Shown here one piece after another: positions 18,923 to 29,715 of a stretch of DNA of 64,000 nucleotides. The notes beneath the pieces are model-generated. The model worked only from the letters and a program-made list of their open reading frames with translations. It had not been told where the DNA came from and did no database searches. This DNA comes from Thermococcus stetteri (lineage in GTDB: Archaea; Methanobacteriota_B; Thermococci; Thermococcales; Thermococcaceae). The stretch covers positions 62,001 through 126,000 of the forward strand of contig NZ_JAGGKB010000002.1 of the NCBI RefSeq assembly GCF_017873335.1, written 5' to 3'. Made by a program: the position numbers and the translations under genes. Each line of letters opens with the position of its first letter. The stretch's first letter is position 1.

Positions 18923-19237
18923 TCAGGACTGATAAACTTCAAGGATTTGGCCTTTTTCGGCTTTTGTCGAGGTTTCCATTATTAGGGCAACCCTGTCTCC
19001 GGCGACGGCAAAGTCGGCCTTTTTGCGGTCCTTTTCAATTGCTCGAACGACTCCAACACTCGGTCCTTTGAGCTTGTAGCCTGGGTAGATTATCCCTTCA
19101 AGGACTTCGCCTATTAGGGTTTCTCTGGATGCCACTTTTAGAACTCTCTCAACCCTGAACTTCCCAACGGGCTGTCTAGAGGCTATCATCTCACTCGTTC
19201 CTTTTGTGTGGTCACCCCGTCTGAATATCCTTACCAT
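18923..19237 (-). CDS. Small EF-Tu-domain-2-like beta-barrel protein (possibly tRNA-binding Pbp11 type)
   Basis: 104 residues. The core (IGEVLEGIIYPGYKLKG, then VGVVRAIEKDRKKADFAVAGDRVAL) follows the pattern of domain 2 of translational GTPases, without any GTPase domain. Small stand-alone proteins with this fold occur in Thermococcales, and one has been described as a tRNA-binding protein (Pbp11). The assignment here is by resemblance only. It overlaps the end of the DUF257 gene before it. Confidence 0.6.
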   Translation of the reverse strand: MVRIFRRGDHTKGTSEMIASRQPVGKFRVERVLKVASRETLIGEVLEGIIYPGYKLKGPSVGVVRAIEKDRKKADFAVAGDRVALIMETSTKAEKGQILEVYQS

Positions 19238-19937
19238 CCTTGAGCACCTCGAGGATCTCTCCTATGCCAATCTTCAGCACCCCAACTTTGCTGAGACTGG
19301 GGGAGATTGCCTTTTTTGGGTGTACGACTATTGCGTCTCCATCGGTGTAGAATTCAACAACTGAAGATGCTACACTTTCAAGGAGTGGCAGTGGGTTTGG
19401 TTTTTTGTTCTTCAGCACAGGGGTCTCTATTATTGCTATGGTCATTCTCTTCGGGGAGTTTAGGTTGTTCCTGAAGTACCTTACTATTGGGTACAGGTCA
19501 CGCAGGTCGTGCTGGAATACGAGTAGCCTCTCAAGCCCCAGTGTGAGGAGTACATGTTGTTTTTCTTCGGTGATTTCGGATATTACCTGCTCTTTTTTTG
19601 CTATGTAGAGGTTTGGATCGGCTTCAAAAGATAGCTTTTCCACGACGTTGCCAACGTTCTCGATTCCACCGACTTTAATTACGTTTGGTTCGTCCTGGGG
19701 AACGTAGAACCCCATCAGTTCCAGGTGCTTTTTGTAGACCGGAAGAACGTCAAATATGTCCTCTACGATTAGAGACATCCCCCTTGTTTTGGCCATTTCC
19801 ATAAGTGCATAGAAGGTCAGTTCGGCGCCTATAGAGAGATTGTTCTCGATTAGGACTATATTCCCCGGCCTCAAGGCATCTCCTTGGAGGATGTTTGGGC
19901 CCGGGAACTTCCCATAAAGATCATCCCCCTGGCTCAT
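19212..19937 (-). CDS. DUF257 family protein (second of a tandem pair)
   Basis: About 241 residues. Shared features with its neighbour: a Gly/Asn-rich N-terminal loop followed by VLIENNLSIGAELTFYALMEMA, then the ED(I/F)FDVL, HLELMGFYVPQ and VIKVGGIENVGNV blocks. The family is largely confined to Thermococcales and has no known function. The alpha-beta pattern recalls P-loop-like ATPases without a clear Walker A. ATG 19937 follows GGAGGGAG and overlaps the end of the upstream paralogue, indicating coupled translation. Confidence 0.8.
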   Translation of the reverse strand: MSQGDDLYGKFPGPNILQGDALRPGNIVLIENNLSIGAELTFYALMEMAKTRGMSLIVEDIFDVLPVYKKHLELMGFYVPQDEPNVIKVGGIENVGNVVEKLSFEADPNLYIAKKEQVISEITEEKQHVLLTLGLERLLVFQHDLRDLYPIVRYFRNNLNSPKRMTIAIIETPVLKNKKPNPLPLLESVASSVVEFYTDGDAIVVHPKKAISPSLSKVGVLKIGIGEILEVLKDGKDIQTG

Positions 19938-20625
19938 TGGGACTCCCTCCAAAGTCAACTCCTACCATCGTGCCCACTATAGCGGGGTTGATGCTCTCTT
20001 TGAACGTTAAAAGGGCGCCGGTATGGTATGAGCTTGCCTCAATGACGGTCGTTGCTATCCTTTCGAGCTCTGGGAGAAAGAAGTCCGGCATCATGCCCTC
20101 TATGACATCTTTGTTTATCAGGTAGAGCGCTTTTCTTCTCTTGTTCCCGATGTATTTTTGGAGGTTCAGCAGGAACCTGTAAAAGTCCCTTGTATCCTGG
20201 GTCAAGAGCATGGAGTTTTCAAGTCCGAGGACTAGGTTTATTGCGGGAGTATCCCAGTCTTTAAAGATTTCTCGGCTTGCTTCGATGTAATTCCTAAGGT
20301 AAACCCTTGGGTCAGGGTGAAACTCTACTTTTTTAACAGTCCCGCCGAGTTCGTGTGTTCCCCCTATTTTTATGACGTATGCGTGGCTGAGGTCAATCTC
20401 CATACCCATGAGCTTGAGGTGAAGTACCAGTGTGTGGAGCGTGTCAAAGTCATCATCTATGACGAGGGGGACATTGTTCCCTCTGGTGTAATCTGCCGCG
20501 AGTTTTAATATCAGCTCTGGAACATTGGAGGTTCCATACTCCACTAGAACCGTTTCCCCGGGATGAATGGCCTCGAGGACATCGGAAAAACTCACAAACT
20601 CAACGTTTGGTATTGCCGCTTTCAT
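19921..20625 (-). CDS. DUF257 family protein (first of a tandem pair)
   Basis: 234 residues. It aligns by eye with the following gene through VLVEYGTSNVPELILKLAA, DDFDTLHTLVLHLKLMGME, VIKIGGTHELGGTVKKVEFH and LVLGLENSMLLTQDTRDFYRF. The pair is probably a duplication. Function is unknown. AGCGGTGATTT precedes the ATG. It opens a likely operon that runs through the second DUF257, the beta-barrel protein and the TatD-like hydrolase. Confidence 0.8.
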   Translation of the reverse strand: MKAAIPNVEFVSFSDVLEAIHPGETVLVEYGTSNVPELILKLAADYTRGNNVPLVIDDDFDTLHTLVLHLKLMGMEIDLSHAYVIKIGGTHELGGTVKKVEFHPDPRVYLRNYIEASREIFKDWDTPAINLVLGLENSMLLTQDTRDFYRFLLNLQKYIGNKRRKALYLINKDVIEGMMPDFFLPELERIATTVIEASSYHTGALLTFKESINPAIVGTMVGVDFGGSPNEPGG

Positions 20626-20674
20626 GCTAAATCACCGCTGTTGATGCCCTTTAGTAGTTGGGGTTTATGACAGT

Positions 20675-21895
20675 TTAGGTTGTGAGTAATTCTTTAAGCA
20701 TGCTAATTCCAGTATCCAACATAACATCAGGTTCTGCGTCTACCTTCCCCCTCGCCAGGTTGTCGGTTCCACCACCCTTTCCACCCAGTTTGGACGCTAC
20801 CCTCTCAAAGAGCTCCCTCATCGAGACTCTAACGTTTTCATTTCTGGCGAAGAGGACGTAGTTCTTCCCCGCAACGAGTAGCACCGTTCCGGGGTTCTTC
20901 TCAACGAACTTTACTGCAAAACCCTGGACTTCCTTCATAGGCTCGTCTTCGATTATTGCCACAATTCTGACGTCCCCGACCTTTTCTGCTTTTTCTAAGA
21001 GGTACTTCCCCTTCCACTCCCAGAGGCCCTCCCTTAGTTTGTCTTTTTCAATCTCCAGCTCATCCATGGCTCCCTTAAGTTCCCTGACCCTCTCAACGAG
21101 TGGCGGGTTCTTGTTCGGCATCTCGTCAAGTGAATCCCAGTAATCGGAGAGAATTCCGTTGAGGGCCTTCAACGCCCTGTTACCCGCGACGAACTCTATC
21201 CTCCACAGCTTCCTGCTCTTCCTGTAAAAGCGCAGGATTTTCAGGAAGCCCACTTCCCTCGTGCTCTTCACGTGGGTTCCGCCGCAGGGAGTTACATCTA
21301 CAGTCCCAATTTTCACTATCCTTATCCTGTCGTGGACTTTGCTGACGTGCTTTCTGAGGATTCTCGCAACGTCATCTGGGAGGTACTGGTACTCCTCGAT
21401 TTCTACCGGCAGGTCTCCCCAGATGACTTCGTTGGTCTTTCTCTCTATCTCGCTTACCATCTCCCAGGTAAGCTCACCGGGATAGTCTATTTCAATCTTG
21501 TTGTAATCTCTAAAAATCTGGAAACCCGTTGTTTCTGCCCCGTACAGGCCCTTGATTATCGCCGAAAGGATGTGCTGGCCGGTGTGGTTCTTCATGTTCT
21601 CGTATCTCCACTCCCAGTCGAGGACTAATCTAACCTCCTCCCCGGCCTCTGGAATTCTCCCTTTAAGCTTCCCCTCGTGCCATATCTCCTCCTTTCCACT
21701 GACCTTTTCAACGAGGAGCCTGAATCCTTCCCCTTCAATAACTCCCCTGTCAGAGGGCTGGCCGCCTCCTTCGGGATAAAAGATCGTTCTGTCGAGAAGA
21801 ACCTTCACCTCATCCTTTCCAGTCTGCTCAATTTTTTCTACCTTGGCAGTGGCTTCGCGGAGGTACGGGTCTTTATAAAACAGCTTCTCAGTCAT
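20675..21895 (-). CDS. alaX: AlaX-type alanyl-tRNA editing protein (long form)
   Basis: 406 residues. AlaX proteins hydrolyse mischarged Ser-tRNA(Ala) or Gly-tRNA(Ala) in trans. The editing-site zinc ligands are visible as HTGQH and, about 100 residues later, TPCGGTH. An N-terminal beta-barrel ([14 protein letters not shown]) precedes them, and a coiled-coil plus C-terminal domain ([13 protein letters not shown]) follows as in AlaRS C-terminal regions. This matches the AlaX-L class. Its ATG overlaps the stop of the chemoreceptor fragment (ATGA), so it shares that transcript. The full AlaRS is encoded at 44638-47382. Confidence 0.93.
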   Translation of the reverse strand: MTEKLFYKDPYLREATAKVEKIEQTGKDEVKVLLDRTIFYPEGGGQPSDRGVIEGEGFRLLVEKVSGKEEIWHEGKLKGRIPEAGEEVRLVLDWEWRYENMKNHTGQHILSAIIKGLYGAETTGFQIFRDYNKIEIDYPGELTWEMVSEIERKTNEVIWGDLPVEIEEYQYLPDDVARILRKHVSKVHDRIRIVKIGTVDVTPCGGTHVKSTREVGFLKILRFYRKSRKLWRIEFVAGNRALKALNGILSDYWDSLDEMPNKNPPLVERVRELKGAMDELEIEKDKLREGLWEWKGKYLLEKAEKVGDVRIVAIIEDEPMKEVQGFAVKFVEKNPGTVLLVAGKNYVLFARNENVRVSMRELFERVASKLGGKGGGTDNLARGKVDAEPDVMLDTGISMLKELLTT

Positions 21896-22350
21896 TTAAA
21901 CCACTCTCCTTCGAGTATTCGCTCACCATAGCTCTAAGAAGGGATGCGAGCTCCTTGCTATACTTATCCTGCATCTCGAAGAACTTCTTGAGGGCTATGG
22001 CTATCCCGTTGAGTCTTTTTATGTCGTTTACAATCTCTTCCTGCTCCTTTGAAATATCACTGAGGACGGAACTTATCTTCACTATCGTGTCAATGTCCCT
22101 GCCGAGGATTTCAGTTCCCTCCTTTATCCTGTCCATGACGGCAAGTGCGTCCCTTAGGGTTTCGGGCTGGTTCATGACCTTCGCGTTGAAGTCCTTTATC
22201 TCCTTGGCCAGCTCCATCGTCTGGACTGCCATCTTCCTTATCTCCTCCGCCACGACGGCGAAACCCCTCCCGGCTTCACCTGCCCTCGCCGCCTCGATGG
22301 AAGCGTTCAGGGCGACGAGGTTAGTCTGCTTTGCAACGGTCGCTATCACC
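21888..22350 (-). pseudogene. Chemoreceptor (MCP) signalling-domain fragment, out of frame with the sensor gene
   Basis: The frame encodes the tip of an MCP signalling hairpin ([20 protein letters not shown], then [17 protein letters not shown]) and about 100 further helical residues to the stop at 21888. It has no proper start; the only codon is a TTG inside the upstream frame, and the first arm of the hairpin is missing. It follows the oxygen-sensor-like gene in a different frame. The simplest reading is one gene for a sensor-MCP fusion that suffered an internal deletion and lost frame. The hairpin stub could not pair antiparallel on its own. Confidence 0.7.
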
Positions 22351-23118
22351 TCAGCGGAGCAGGTCAACCCCGCACTTGAGGTTCTCAAGGAAGTCGTAGA
22401 ACCTCGGAATGTACCTCTTTGGGATTATTGCGCCGTGCTGTGGGAGGATCGCCTCGACTTCCAGATGTCTCACCCTGTTGAGCCAGGCCTTTACGGCCCT
22501 GTTGCTGGCCATGAGCCTCTCGTGTATGGGCCTCATTGCTTGTATGTGCCTCTCCATGTTTTTGACGACTATGTACGGCTCGTCAGGAATGGCTATACCT
22601 ATGTCTCCCGTGAAAAGGAACTTGCTCCTGCGGTCGTACACAGTGAAGTGTCCGGGACTGCGGAGAAAATGTGCCGGGATGAACTCCAGTGTGGTGGCTC
22701 CAAAGTTAAGGGTCTCACCTTCATCTGGAAGTTCATGAATACTTCCCCTCGAGTCCTCAAAGCCGAAGTGAGGCAAAAATCTCGTCCATAGCCAGTGGGT
22801 AACTATCTTGGCGTTGCTTATCTCCCTCCACAATGGCAGGCTTCCAGCAACATCCGGATCCTGGTGGCAGATGTAGACGTACTCTATGTTGCGGGGGTCA
22901 ATGTACTTAGAGGCATTTGCGAGAACCTTTGAGAATATCTTGTACCCTCCCGGATCAAAGAGGAAGCCCCTTTCTCTGCTGACTATCAGATAGCTGTTGA
23001 CATCAACGTCCTCGCCGCCCTCTTGGGTGCCGAGATAGACGACCATGTGTTCGCTGTCCCGGTAAAGAATATGGTCCTTTCGAGGGTCAAGGTCGGGCTC
23101 TATAAAGTACTCTCCCAT
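22351..23118 (-). CDS. Metallo-beta-lactamase-fold di-iron oxygen-sensor-like protein (ODP/FprA-like)
   Basis: About 255 residues. The di-metal ligands of the FprA/ODP family are visible: HQDPD (the His-x-Asp-x-Asp form), [17 protein letters not shown] and LPQHGAII. The domain ends at [12 protein letters not shown] proteins bind O2 at a di-iron site and feed chemotaxis systems; catalytic flavodoxin domains are absent here. GGAGGTGAT precedes ATG 23118. It lies 13 bp after a soluble chemoreceptor gene. Downstream the frame ends at once (TGA 22351) and an MCP fragment follows out of frame, so the sensor may be uncoupled. Confidence 0.75.
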   Translation of the reverse strand: MGEYFIEPDLDPRKDHILYRDSEHMVVYLGTQEGGEDVDVNSYLIVSRERGFLFDPGGYKIFSKVLANASKYIDPRNIEYVYICHQDPDVAGSLPLWREISNAKIVTHWLWTRFLPHFGFEDSRGSIHELPDEGETLNFGATTLEFIPAHFLRSPGHFTVYDRRSKFLFTGDIGIAIPDEPYIVVKNMERHIQAMRPIHERLMASNRAVKAWLNRVRHLEVEAILPQHGAIIPKRYIPRFYDFLENLKCGVDLLR

Positions 23119-23131
23119 AGATATCACCTCC

Positions 23132-24361
23132 TCAGCTCAGTATCTCTATAAGCTCCTTAACTCTCTTGTTCAGCTCTTCCAAGTGCGCCGATACCTCTTC
23201 GGCGGAGGCAGATATCTCCTCAGCTGAAGATGTTTCCTCCTCCATGGCTGCCATAGTGCTCTCAACGTTGTGGGATATCCTCTCAAGGACTCCCCGGAAG
23301 TCCTCTATGGACTTGGAAACCTCCTTGAGGTACTCGACGAACTCCGTTACCTCCTCTGAGTGGAGTGCCAGGCTCTTGCTTATGTTCTCAAAGGAACTGA
23401 CAACCTGTAAAATCTTGTCAATGTTCCTCTCAATAATCTCAACGGTTTCCCTTGTTATTCTCTGGGATGCCTCGACCATCTCCTTAATCTTCTCTGCCGA
23501 TTGCCTGCTGTCCTCAGCGAGCTTCCTTACTTCGTCAGCGACTATGGCAAAGCCTCTTCCAGATTCTCCGGCCCTTGCCGCTTCAATCGCAGCATTGAGG
23601 GCCAGTAAGTTGGTCTGCTTTGCGAGCTGGGATATAATCCCGACGTTCTTTGCGACCTCCTCGTTTGTAGAGGTCATCCTGTGGAGGTACCCCTTCAAGT
23701 TCTCAAGCTCCTCCTTTATTGCCCCAAGAGATTTGCTCTCCCCCTCGCTTTCTCTGGTAGTCTCGTGGAGGCCTCTTTTTATCTCCTCAGCCTGTGAAAC
23801 TATTTTCTCAACATTCCCCACTATCTCGTTCAGGTTGTCCCTTGATTCGCTGACAATATCTCCAATTTCCTGTGTTCTTATAGAAACGTCCTGAGATGCT
23901 TGGGAAATTTGGGAGATCGCCTCAACAACTTCTCTCATAGATGAGTCAATGTCTCCTATATGGGTACTCAGCTCATTGATTTTCTCAACGAGTGCCTCAA
24001 CCCACCCTTCTTCAAGGAGGGTGTTTCCCTCAACGAGCCTCTCCACAAACTCTACAATAAGCTCTGGCTTCTCGGCTTCCCTGAGGACGAGAGGTAGAAC
24101 CCTCTCAACTACCGGCCTATAGTGGACTTTCCCAAAGTGGGCAAAGTCAAACCCATAGTCAATTAGGTGTCCTTTTCCAGACTGTGTGAGAAACTCCTTA
24201 TCTATGTTCCCATGGAAGAGATTCCTCATGTAGTCCTTCATAGCCTGTGCGTGTTTTCTCTTGGCCTCCTCGGATATCGGAAGAGTTCTGTGGACGTCCT
24301 CTATTATCTGGTCTACCTCACGTTCGATTCTGCGGTAAACCTCTTCCAATGTTTTGGCCAT
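23132..24361 (-). CDS. Soluble methyl-accepting chemotaxis protein
   Basis: 409 residues with no membrane helix. The N-terminal 120 residues form a helical sensor domain ([20 protein letters not shown]) that may be globin-like or another ligand-binding bundle; it is not firmly identified. The rest is a long coiled-coil signalling domain with the conserved tip [20 protein letters not shown] and adjacent [18 protein letters not shown]. It probably passes a cytoplasmic signal to CheA. GGGGGAG precedes the ATG. It is the first gene of an operon with the ODP-like sensor and AlaX. Confidence 0.88.
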   Translation of the reverse strand: MAKTLEEVYRRIEREVDQIIEDVHRTLPISEEAKRKHAQAMKDYMRNLFHGNIDKEFLTQSGKGHLIDYGFDFAHFGKVHYRPVVERVLPLVLREAEKPELIVEFVERLVEGNTLLEEGWVEALVEKINELSTHIGDIDSSMREVVEAISQISQASQDVSIRTQEIGDIVSESRDNLNEIVGNVEKIVSQAEEIKRGLHETTRESEGESKSLGAIKEELENLKGYLHRMTSTNEEVAKNVGIISQLAKQTNLLALNAAIEAARAGESGRGFAIVADEVRKLAEDSRQSAEKIKEMVEASQRITRETVEIIERNIDKILQVVSSFENISKSLALHSEEVTEFVEYLKEVSKSIEDFRGVLERISHNVESTMAAMEEETSSAEEISASAEEVSAHLEELNKRVKELIEILS

Positions 24362-24375
24362 AAGACTCCCCCAGG

Positions 24376-24389
24376 ATGAACTTGTTCAT
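24376..24389. promoter_or_regulatory. Palindromic operator candidate before the chemoreceptor operon
   Basis: A perfect inverted repeat ATGAAC-TT-GTTCAT. The TATA-like TTAAAATGG at about 24397-24406 would start transcription near 24377, inside the palindrome, so a bound protein would block initiation. Confidence 0.45.
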
Positions 24390-24479
24390 TACTAATCCCA
24401 TTTTAACGAAAAAGAAATATTTAAGCGATTTGCCTACATAAGAACCTACACAAACCGAGATAAAAGAAGAGAAAAGTGC

Positions 24480-25124
24480 TCAAGAGCCGCTTCTGGCCTC
24501 GATAAGGGCCTTGACCCTCTTCAGCCTGAAGAAGTTCTCGCGCTCCATCTCGTCGAGCCTCTGCTTGATGAACTTAACCGTTGCCTCCATGCGCGGAATT
24601 ATGATGTACTCGAGGGCGTTGACGCGCCTCTTCGTTGTCTCTATCTCCTTTGCGAGCCTCTTGAGGGTCTCCTCAACCTCGGCCAGGCGGACGGCTAAGT
24701 CAAGAACCTCTTCAAACTTCTCCGCGGCCAGATCCACCCTTGCCGAGCTTGAGACGAAGGCGTATCCTCTTTCCCCGGCGCTTCTCTTGAAGGATTCGGC
24801 CTCGATGAGGGGCACCGGAACGCCCATCACGTTCCTGGTCTTTACCTCAACTTCATGGTTCGGCCTAACTGAGAGGCTTATCTCCTTCAGGCGGAGCGTA
24901 CCAACGTCCATCTCTGCTCGTTGAAGGGCCTGGAAGGCATCCATCATCTTCTCGTTCAGCTCCCTCCTGAGCTGGAGTGCCTCGTCGTAGATCGTGAAGA
25001 ACTCCATTATGAGGGCATCCTGCTTGTCCTTGAGGAGCTTGTGGCCCTTTTTGGCTAAGGTGATGCGCCTCTTGAGGTTCAGGAGCTCCATCCTGGTGGG
25101 CTTCACGTTGAGCAACTCTGCCAT
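24480..25124 (-). CDS. atpD: A-type ATP synthase subunit D
   Basis: About 214 residues. Subunit D is the central-stalk coiled coil. The N-terminal [15 protein letters not shown] and the long helical hairpin match the family, with the gene's place at the end of the operon. ATG 25124 is preferred because GGTGGTCGAG precedes it; GTG 25133 is the alternative. It lies 29 bp after subunit B. Confidence 0.95.
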   Translation of the reverse strand: MAELLNVKPTRMELLNLKRRITLAKKGHKLLKDKQDALIMEFFTIYDEALQLRRELNEKMMDAFQALQRAEMDVGTLRLKEISLSVRPNHEVEVKTRNVMGVPVPLIEAESFKRSAGERGYAFVSSSARVDLAAEKFEEVLDLAVRLAEVEETLKRLAKEIETTKRRVNALEYIIIPRMEATVKFIKQRLDEMERENFFRLKRVKALIEARSGS

Positions 25125-25152
25125 CTCGACCACCTAAAGGGTTTTGAGGGCG

Positions 25153-26541
25153 TTAAGCCCTCTTCCTGTACTTCGGGTGGTACTTGAGGATGTACTCCTT
25201 CCTGACACGCTTGAGCTCGCTCTCCGGGAGCTCAGCGAGAAGCTCCCAGCCGAGGTCGAGGGTCTCGAAGATGCTCCTGTCCTCGTCGTACCTCTGAGCC
25301 ACGAACTCCCTCTCGAACCTGTCCGCGAACTTGAGGTACTTCCTGTCGGTCTCGCTGAGGGCTTCCTCACCGACGACTGCCACGAGGTCTCTGAGAGACC
25401 TTCCTTCGGCGTAGGCCGCGTAGAGCTGCTGGCTGAGCTGTGGGTGGTCTTCCCTGGTTCTTCCCTTTCCAATACCATCCTTCATCAGACGGCTGAGGGA
25501 TGGAAGGACATCAATGGGCGGGTAGATACCCTTCCTGTGGAGCTCCCTGCTGAGAACTATCTGCCCCTCGGTGATGTAGCCGGTCAAATCTGGAATCGGG
25601 TGGGTGATGTCGTCGTCAGGCATCGTGAGGATCGGCATCTGGGTTATGCTTCCCTTCTTGCCCCTCACACGACCGGCACGCTCGTAGATGGTTGCCAGAT
25701 CGGTGTACATGTAGCCCGGATAACCACGCCTTCCTGGGACCTCCTCACGGGCGGCTGATATTTCACGAAGGGCTTCGGCGTAGTTGGTCATGTCGGTGAG
25801 GATGACGAGAACCTGCATGTCGTAGTCGAAGGCGAGGTACTCGGCAACAGTGAGGGCCATACGCGGGGTGATGATGCGCTCGATGGCCGGGTCGTCTGCC
25901 AAGTTAAGGAACAGGACTGCCCTCTCTATTGCACCGGTCTCCTCGAAGCTCTTCTTGAAGAAGTTGGCCTCTTCATAGGTGATGCCCATGGCCGCGAAAA
26001 CTACCGCGAACTGCTCCTCCTCGCCGAGGACCTTCGCCTGCCTCGCTATCTGAGCCGCGAGCATGTTGTGCGGCAGACCTGAACCGCTGAATATCGGGAG
26101 CTTCTGGCCGCGGACGAGCGTGTTCATTCCGTCTATGGCCGAGATACCGGTCTGGATGAAGTCCCTCGGGTAGGCACGGGCGACGGGGTTGAGCGGCGCA
26201 CCGTGAACATCGCGCCTGTCCTCCGGGATGATCTCGGGCCCGCCGTCTATGGGCTTACCGATACTGTTGAATATCCTTCCGAGCATGTCCATTGAAACAG
26301 GAACCTTGAGGGTCTCGCCGGTGAAGCGAACCCTCGTAGTCTTGATATCGAGGTCTCTGGTTCCCTCGAAGACCTGAACGATGGCCATGTCCTCCCTTGC
26401 CTCGAGGACCTGTCCCTTCCTCTTCTCCCCGCTCTCGGTCTCAATCTCAACGACCTCGCCGTAGGCGACTCCCTTGACACCCTGGACGATCATCAGCGGC
26501 CCGTAAATCTTGCTAACGGTTGAGTACTCCATACCCGGCAT
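25153..26541 (-). CDS. atpB: A-type ATP synthase subunit B
   Basis: About 462 residues, the non-catalytic nucleotide-binding subunit of the A1 hexamer. It shows the family blocks [35 protein letters not shown]-like sequence near residue 145, and the C-terminal [14 protein letters not shown]. The degenerate P-loop (SGSGLPHN) is typical of subunit B. ATG 26541 or the overlapping ATG 26547 (TGATG with the subunit A stop) may be used; 26541 gives the family's usual MPGMEY start. Confidence 0.96.
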   Translation of the reverse strand: MPGMEYSTVSKIYGPLMIVQGVKGVAYGEVVEIETESGEKRKGQVLEAREDMAIVQVFEGTRDLDIKTTRVRFTGETLKVPVSMDMLGRIFNSIGKPIDGGPEIIPEDRRDVHGAPLNPVARAYPRDFIQTGISAIDGMNTLVRGQKLPIFSGSGLPHNMLAAQIARQAKVLGEEEQFAVVFAAMGITYEEANFFKKSFEETGAIERAVLFLNLADDPAIERIITPRMALTVAEYLAFDYDMQVLVILTDMTNYAEALREISAAREEVPGRRGYPGYMYTDLATIYERAGRVRGKKGSITQMPILTMPDDDITHPIPDLTGYITEGQIVLSRELHRKGIYPPIDVLPSLSRLMKDGIGKGRTREDHPQLSQQLYAAYAEGRSLRDLVAVVGEEALSETDRKYLKFADRFEREFVAQRYDEDRSIFETLDLGWELLAELPESELKRVRKEYILKYHPKYRKRA

Positions 26542-26546
26542 GATCA

Positions 26547-28304
26547 TCACGCCCCGTACTTCTTGAAGAGCTCTTCAAACTGCTGGTTTGTCTCATCGAT
26601 GAGCGCCCTAACCTTCTCAATCTCCGGCTCGAACTTCATACGGCCTATCTTCTCCCTGACCGGAAGCTTGGCTATCTCGTCAACAGGAATGCCCCTGTCA
26701 ACCGCCTGCATTGTCTTCTCGTAGAAGTTGAGGATGACGCGCATCATCGTTACCTGCTTCTTCGGCGGGCAGTAGGTGTCGACCTCGTCGAATGCATCCT
26801 GCTGGAGGTAGTCCTCACGGAGCATCCTGGTGACGATGAGTATCGCCTTCTCCCTGTCCGGCAGGGCATCCAGACCGACGATACGGACGATTTCCTGCAG
26901 TTCCGCCTCCTTCTGGAGGAGCGCCATTGCTGTATCGCGCATCTTCCTCCACTCTGGGTCAACGTTCTTGTGCCACCAGTCCTGGACGGCGTCTATGTAG
27001 AGCGAGTAGCTCCTCAGCCAGTTGATGGCCGGGAAGTGCCTCCTCCTCGCGAGGTCGGCATCCAGCGCCCAGAATACCTTGACGACACGGAGGGTGTTCT
27101 GGACGACGGGCTCGCTGAAGTCACCACCGGGCGGTGAGACTGCACCGATGACCGAGACGCTACCGATCCTCTCGTCGCTTCCGAGGGTGACCACCCTACC
27201 GGCTCTCTCGTAGAACTCGGCTATCTTGCTCGCGAGGTAAGCTGGGTAACCCTCCTCACCGGGCATCTCCTCGAGACGGCCTGAAATCTCACGGAGGGCT
27301 TCAGCCCATCTGCTCGTCGAGTCGGCCATAAGGGCAACGTCGTAGCCCTGGTCGCGGAAGTACTCCGCTATGGTGATTCCCGTGTAGATGGACGCCTCAC
27401 GGGCAGCGACGGGCATGTTTGAGGTGTTGGCTATGAGGACGGTCCTCTCCATGAGCGGCTTTCCGGTCTTCGGGTCTTTCAGCTTCGGGAACTCCTCAAG
27501 AACGTCGGTCATCTCGTTACCGCGCTCGCCGCAACCGATGTAGACGACGACCTGGGCGTCGCTCCACTTCGCGAGCTGGTGCTGGGTGACGGTCTTACCG
27601 GAACCAAACGGGCCCGGGATGGCAGCAGTTCCGCCCTTAGCCTGGCTGAAGAAGGTATCTATCGTCCTCTGACCGGTGATGAGCGGAACCTCCGGCGGGA
27701 GCTTCTGCTTGTAGGGCCTCTTGACACGGACCGGCCAGCGGTGGTACATCTTGAGCTCCTCGATGGTTCCGTCGGGCTTCTTGACCTTGGCGATGACTTC
27801 CTCGACGGTGTAGTCGCCCTCATCAACTACCTCGACTATCTCGCCCTCGACCCACGGAGGCACGAGGATCTTGTGCTCGATGATGCTGGTCTCGGGAACC
27901 ACACCGAGGATGTCTCCACCGACGACCTTGTCGCCGACCTTGACCTTTGGAGTGAAGTGCCACTTCTTGTCCCTCGGGAGAGCGGGAGCGGTGAGACCCC
28001 TCGCTATGAAGTCTCCGCTGAGCTGCCTGAGAACCTCGAGCGGCCTCTGAATACCGTCGTACATCGAGGTGAGCAGGCCGGGACCGAGCTCAACGCTCAG
28101 GGATGAACCCGTTCCCTCAACGGGCTCACCCGGCTTTATGCCGGCGGTTTCCTCGTAGACCTGTATGACTGCCTTGTCACCCTCAAGGCGGATGATTTCT
28201 CCTATGAGTCCCATCTCTCCGACGCGGACGACCTCGTACATCTTGGCCCCTTTCATGCCGTCCGCAACGACGAGTGGTCCTGTAACGCGTATTATCCTTC
28301 CCAT
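26547..28304 (-). CDS. atpA: A-type ATP synthase catalytic subunit A
   Basis: 585 residues. The P-loop GPFGSGKT is at 231-238, with the A-type insertion before it and [17 protein letters not shown] after it. The P-loop site is a known intein insertion site in some Thermococcales; it is uninterrupted here. The catalytic subunit couples ATP synthesis to ion flow. AGGTGAAGG precedes ATG 28304. It overlaps subunit B at TGATG and follows subunit F by 6 bp. Confidence 0.97.
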   Translation of the reverse strand: MGRIIRVTGPLVVADGMKGAKMYEVVRVGEMGLIGEIIRLEGDKAVIQVYEETAGIKPGEPVEGTGSSLSVELGPGLLTSMYDGIQRPLEVLRQLSGDFIARGLTAPALPRDKKWHFTPKVKVGDKVVGGDILGVVPETSIIEHKILVPPWVEGEIVEVVDEGDYTVEEVIAKVKKPDGTIEELKMYHRWPVRVKRPYKQKLPPEVPLITGQRTIDTFFSQAKGGTAAIPGPFGSGKTVTQHQLAKWSDAQVVVYIGCGERGNEMTDVLEEFPKLKDPKTGKPLMERTVLIANTSNMPVAAREASIYTGITIAEYFRDQGYDVALMADSTSRWAEALREISGRLEEMPGEEGYPAYLASKIAEFYERAGRVVTLGSDERIGSVSVIGAVSPPGGDFSEPVVQNTLRVVKVFWALDADLARRRHFPAINWLRSYSLYIDAVQDWWHKNVDPEWRKMRDTAMALLQKEAELQEIVRIVGLDALPDREKAILIVTRMLREDYLQQDAFDEVDTYCPPKKQVTMMRVILNFYEKTMQAVDRGIPVDEIAKLPVREKIGRMKFEPEIEKVRALIDETNQQFEELFKKYGA

Positions 28305-28310
28305 TTTCCT

Positions 28311-28619
28311 TCACCTCTTCAACTCGACACCGATGGCCCTCCTTACTATCTCCCTGAGGGCCTTTTCACCCAGTTTAGAGCCGGACTTGTCCGGCACCTG
28401 AAGGATGATAGGGAGCTTAACATCGGGAATTTCGACCTTCTCTGCCAGTCTCTCGGTTATCAGAATTATCCCAACGTCTCCCCTCTCAATAAGCTCCCTG
28501 AGCTTGTTCTTAAGCCTCTCTATATCCATCGGAGTTTCCTCGAAGACGTAGGCCTCGTGAACGCCAGCAAGCCTGAAGCCGAGTACGGTGTCGCTGTCCC
28601 CGAGCACGGCTATCCTCAT
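28311..28619 (-). CDS. atpF: A-type ATP synthase subunit F
   Basis: 102 residues, the small Rossmann-like central-stalk subunit. The N-terminus [18 protein letters not shown] and the [13 protein letters not shown] block match the family. GAGGTAGC precedes the start, which overlaps the stop of subunit C by 4 bp. Confidence 0.94.
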   Translation of the reverse strand: MRIAVLGDSDTVLGFRLAGVHEAYVFEETPMDIERLKNKLRELIERGDVGIILITERLAEKVEIPDVKLPIILQVPDKSGSKLGEKALREIVRRAIGVELKR

Positions 28620-29710
28620 GCTACCTCACCCACAAATTCCTTGATCACTTCAGGTTCGAGGCCATCTCCTATTAGCTTTACCATGGCCCTGAGCTTCCTG
28701 ACTTCCCTCTCCTTCTTGAGTATGTACGCCAAGGGAGCCGCTATGCTGAGCGGGTAGAACCTGTCCAGCTCTGAAATCTTCCTGATGATGTAGTCCTCAA
28801 AGGCCCTCTCGATGACGCTGATGTCCTTCTCGGCATCTTCGCGAACTTCCCTGATTATCTCACCGTACCTGGTCGAGTCCAGCTCTGCCAGAGCCATGTC
28901 GAGGGAATCCACGTGCAGGAGGGAGTCAAGCTTGAGATAGCCGCCCTCGATGAGCATCGGCCTTATCTCCTCGGCCGAAAGTCCTGCCATCTTTGCCCTC
29001 AGTATCGTCATCACGTTCAGCTTGTCTATCCTGAGCTTGACGAACTCAGTAAGGATAGTCCTCTCGTCGTCCTTCCTTGAGAGGGCGTAGTTCAGGAGCT
29101 TTCCATAGTATATCCTGTAGAGCTCGGTTTCAAAGGTTCTTACGTCGATGTTGCCCATGATGAGTTTCTGGTAGGGTTCTTCGTAGGGCGTGCCCTCGAG
29201 GATCACGAGTATCTCTTCGAGGGTCTTGGCTTCCGCCATCGCCTTGACCTTGGGTAGCATCGGGCCGAGCTCGATGACGTAGTCCGAGGCCGGCTCGTTG
29301 ACCAGCTTCGCCTTCACGACGTTGGCTATGTTCCTGACGTCCCACTCCTCAAGCAGGAGCCTGAAGAAGTCCCTTGAGCGCTTGGGCAGTATCTTGAACA
29401 TTAGCTCGTAGGTCTTCGCTAGGGAAGCATCGAGAGCCCTCTCTATCTCCTCCACCGAATAGCTCGAGACGTTCGAGAGGGTCTCCTTGTAGTCCGTGTC
29501 CTCCAGGCTGGCAACGAAGTTCTGAAGGGTCCTGCTCTCGGCGAGCTCGTTAAAGCGCTGTTCCGTTAGGAGCTTTGCCTCCATTGCCCTAACCCTGGCG
29601 TTCGGGTAGGAGTAGGGCGTGTACTTCCAGAGTATCTTGTAGGTCTTCCACCCAACCCACGTGAACACGATGCCGAGCGTTGTGTTAAGGATTCCCTCGA
29701 TCGCGTTCAT
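28616..29710 (-). CDS. atpC: A-type ATP synthase subunit C
   Basis: About 364 residues, all helical, the funnel-shaped V-ATPase-d-like subunit joining stalk and rotor. Typical segments are [29 protein letters not shown] and the C-terminal [21 protein letters not shown] 29710 follows GGGTGAGGGTA; the frame reaches a GTG at 29719. The gene overlaps its neighbours by a few bases on both sides. Confidence 0.94.
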   Translation of the reverse strand: MNAIEGILNTTLGIVFTWVGWKTYKILWKYTPYSYPNARVRAMEAKLLTEQRFNELAESRTLQNFVASLEDTDYKETLSNVSSYSVEEIERALDASLAKTYELMFKILPKRSRDFFRLLLEEWDVRNIANVVKAKLVNEPASDYVIELGPMLPKVKAMAEAKTLEEILVILEGTPYEEPYQKLIMGNIDVRTFETELYRIYYGKLLNYALSRKDDERTILTEFVKLRIDKLNVMTILRAKMAGLSAEEIRPMLIEGGYLKLDSLLHVDSLDMALAELDSTRYGEIIREVREDAEKDISVIERAFEDYIIRKISELDRFYPLSIAAPLAYILKKEREVRKLRAMVKLIGDGLEPEVIKEFVGEVA

Positions 29711-29715
29711 TACCC

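Noticed and set aside
22351-22388. TTG 22388 as a real start for the chemoreceptor fragment
   Set aside because: It lies inside the preceding frame, has no ribosome-binding site of its own, and the resulting protein lacks half of the signalling hairpin.
26547-28304. Possible intein in ATP synthase subunit A
   Set aside because: The P-loop GPFGSGKT is uninterrupted and the total length is that of an intein-free subunit.
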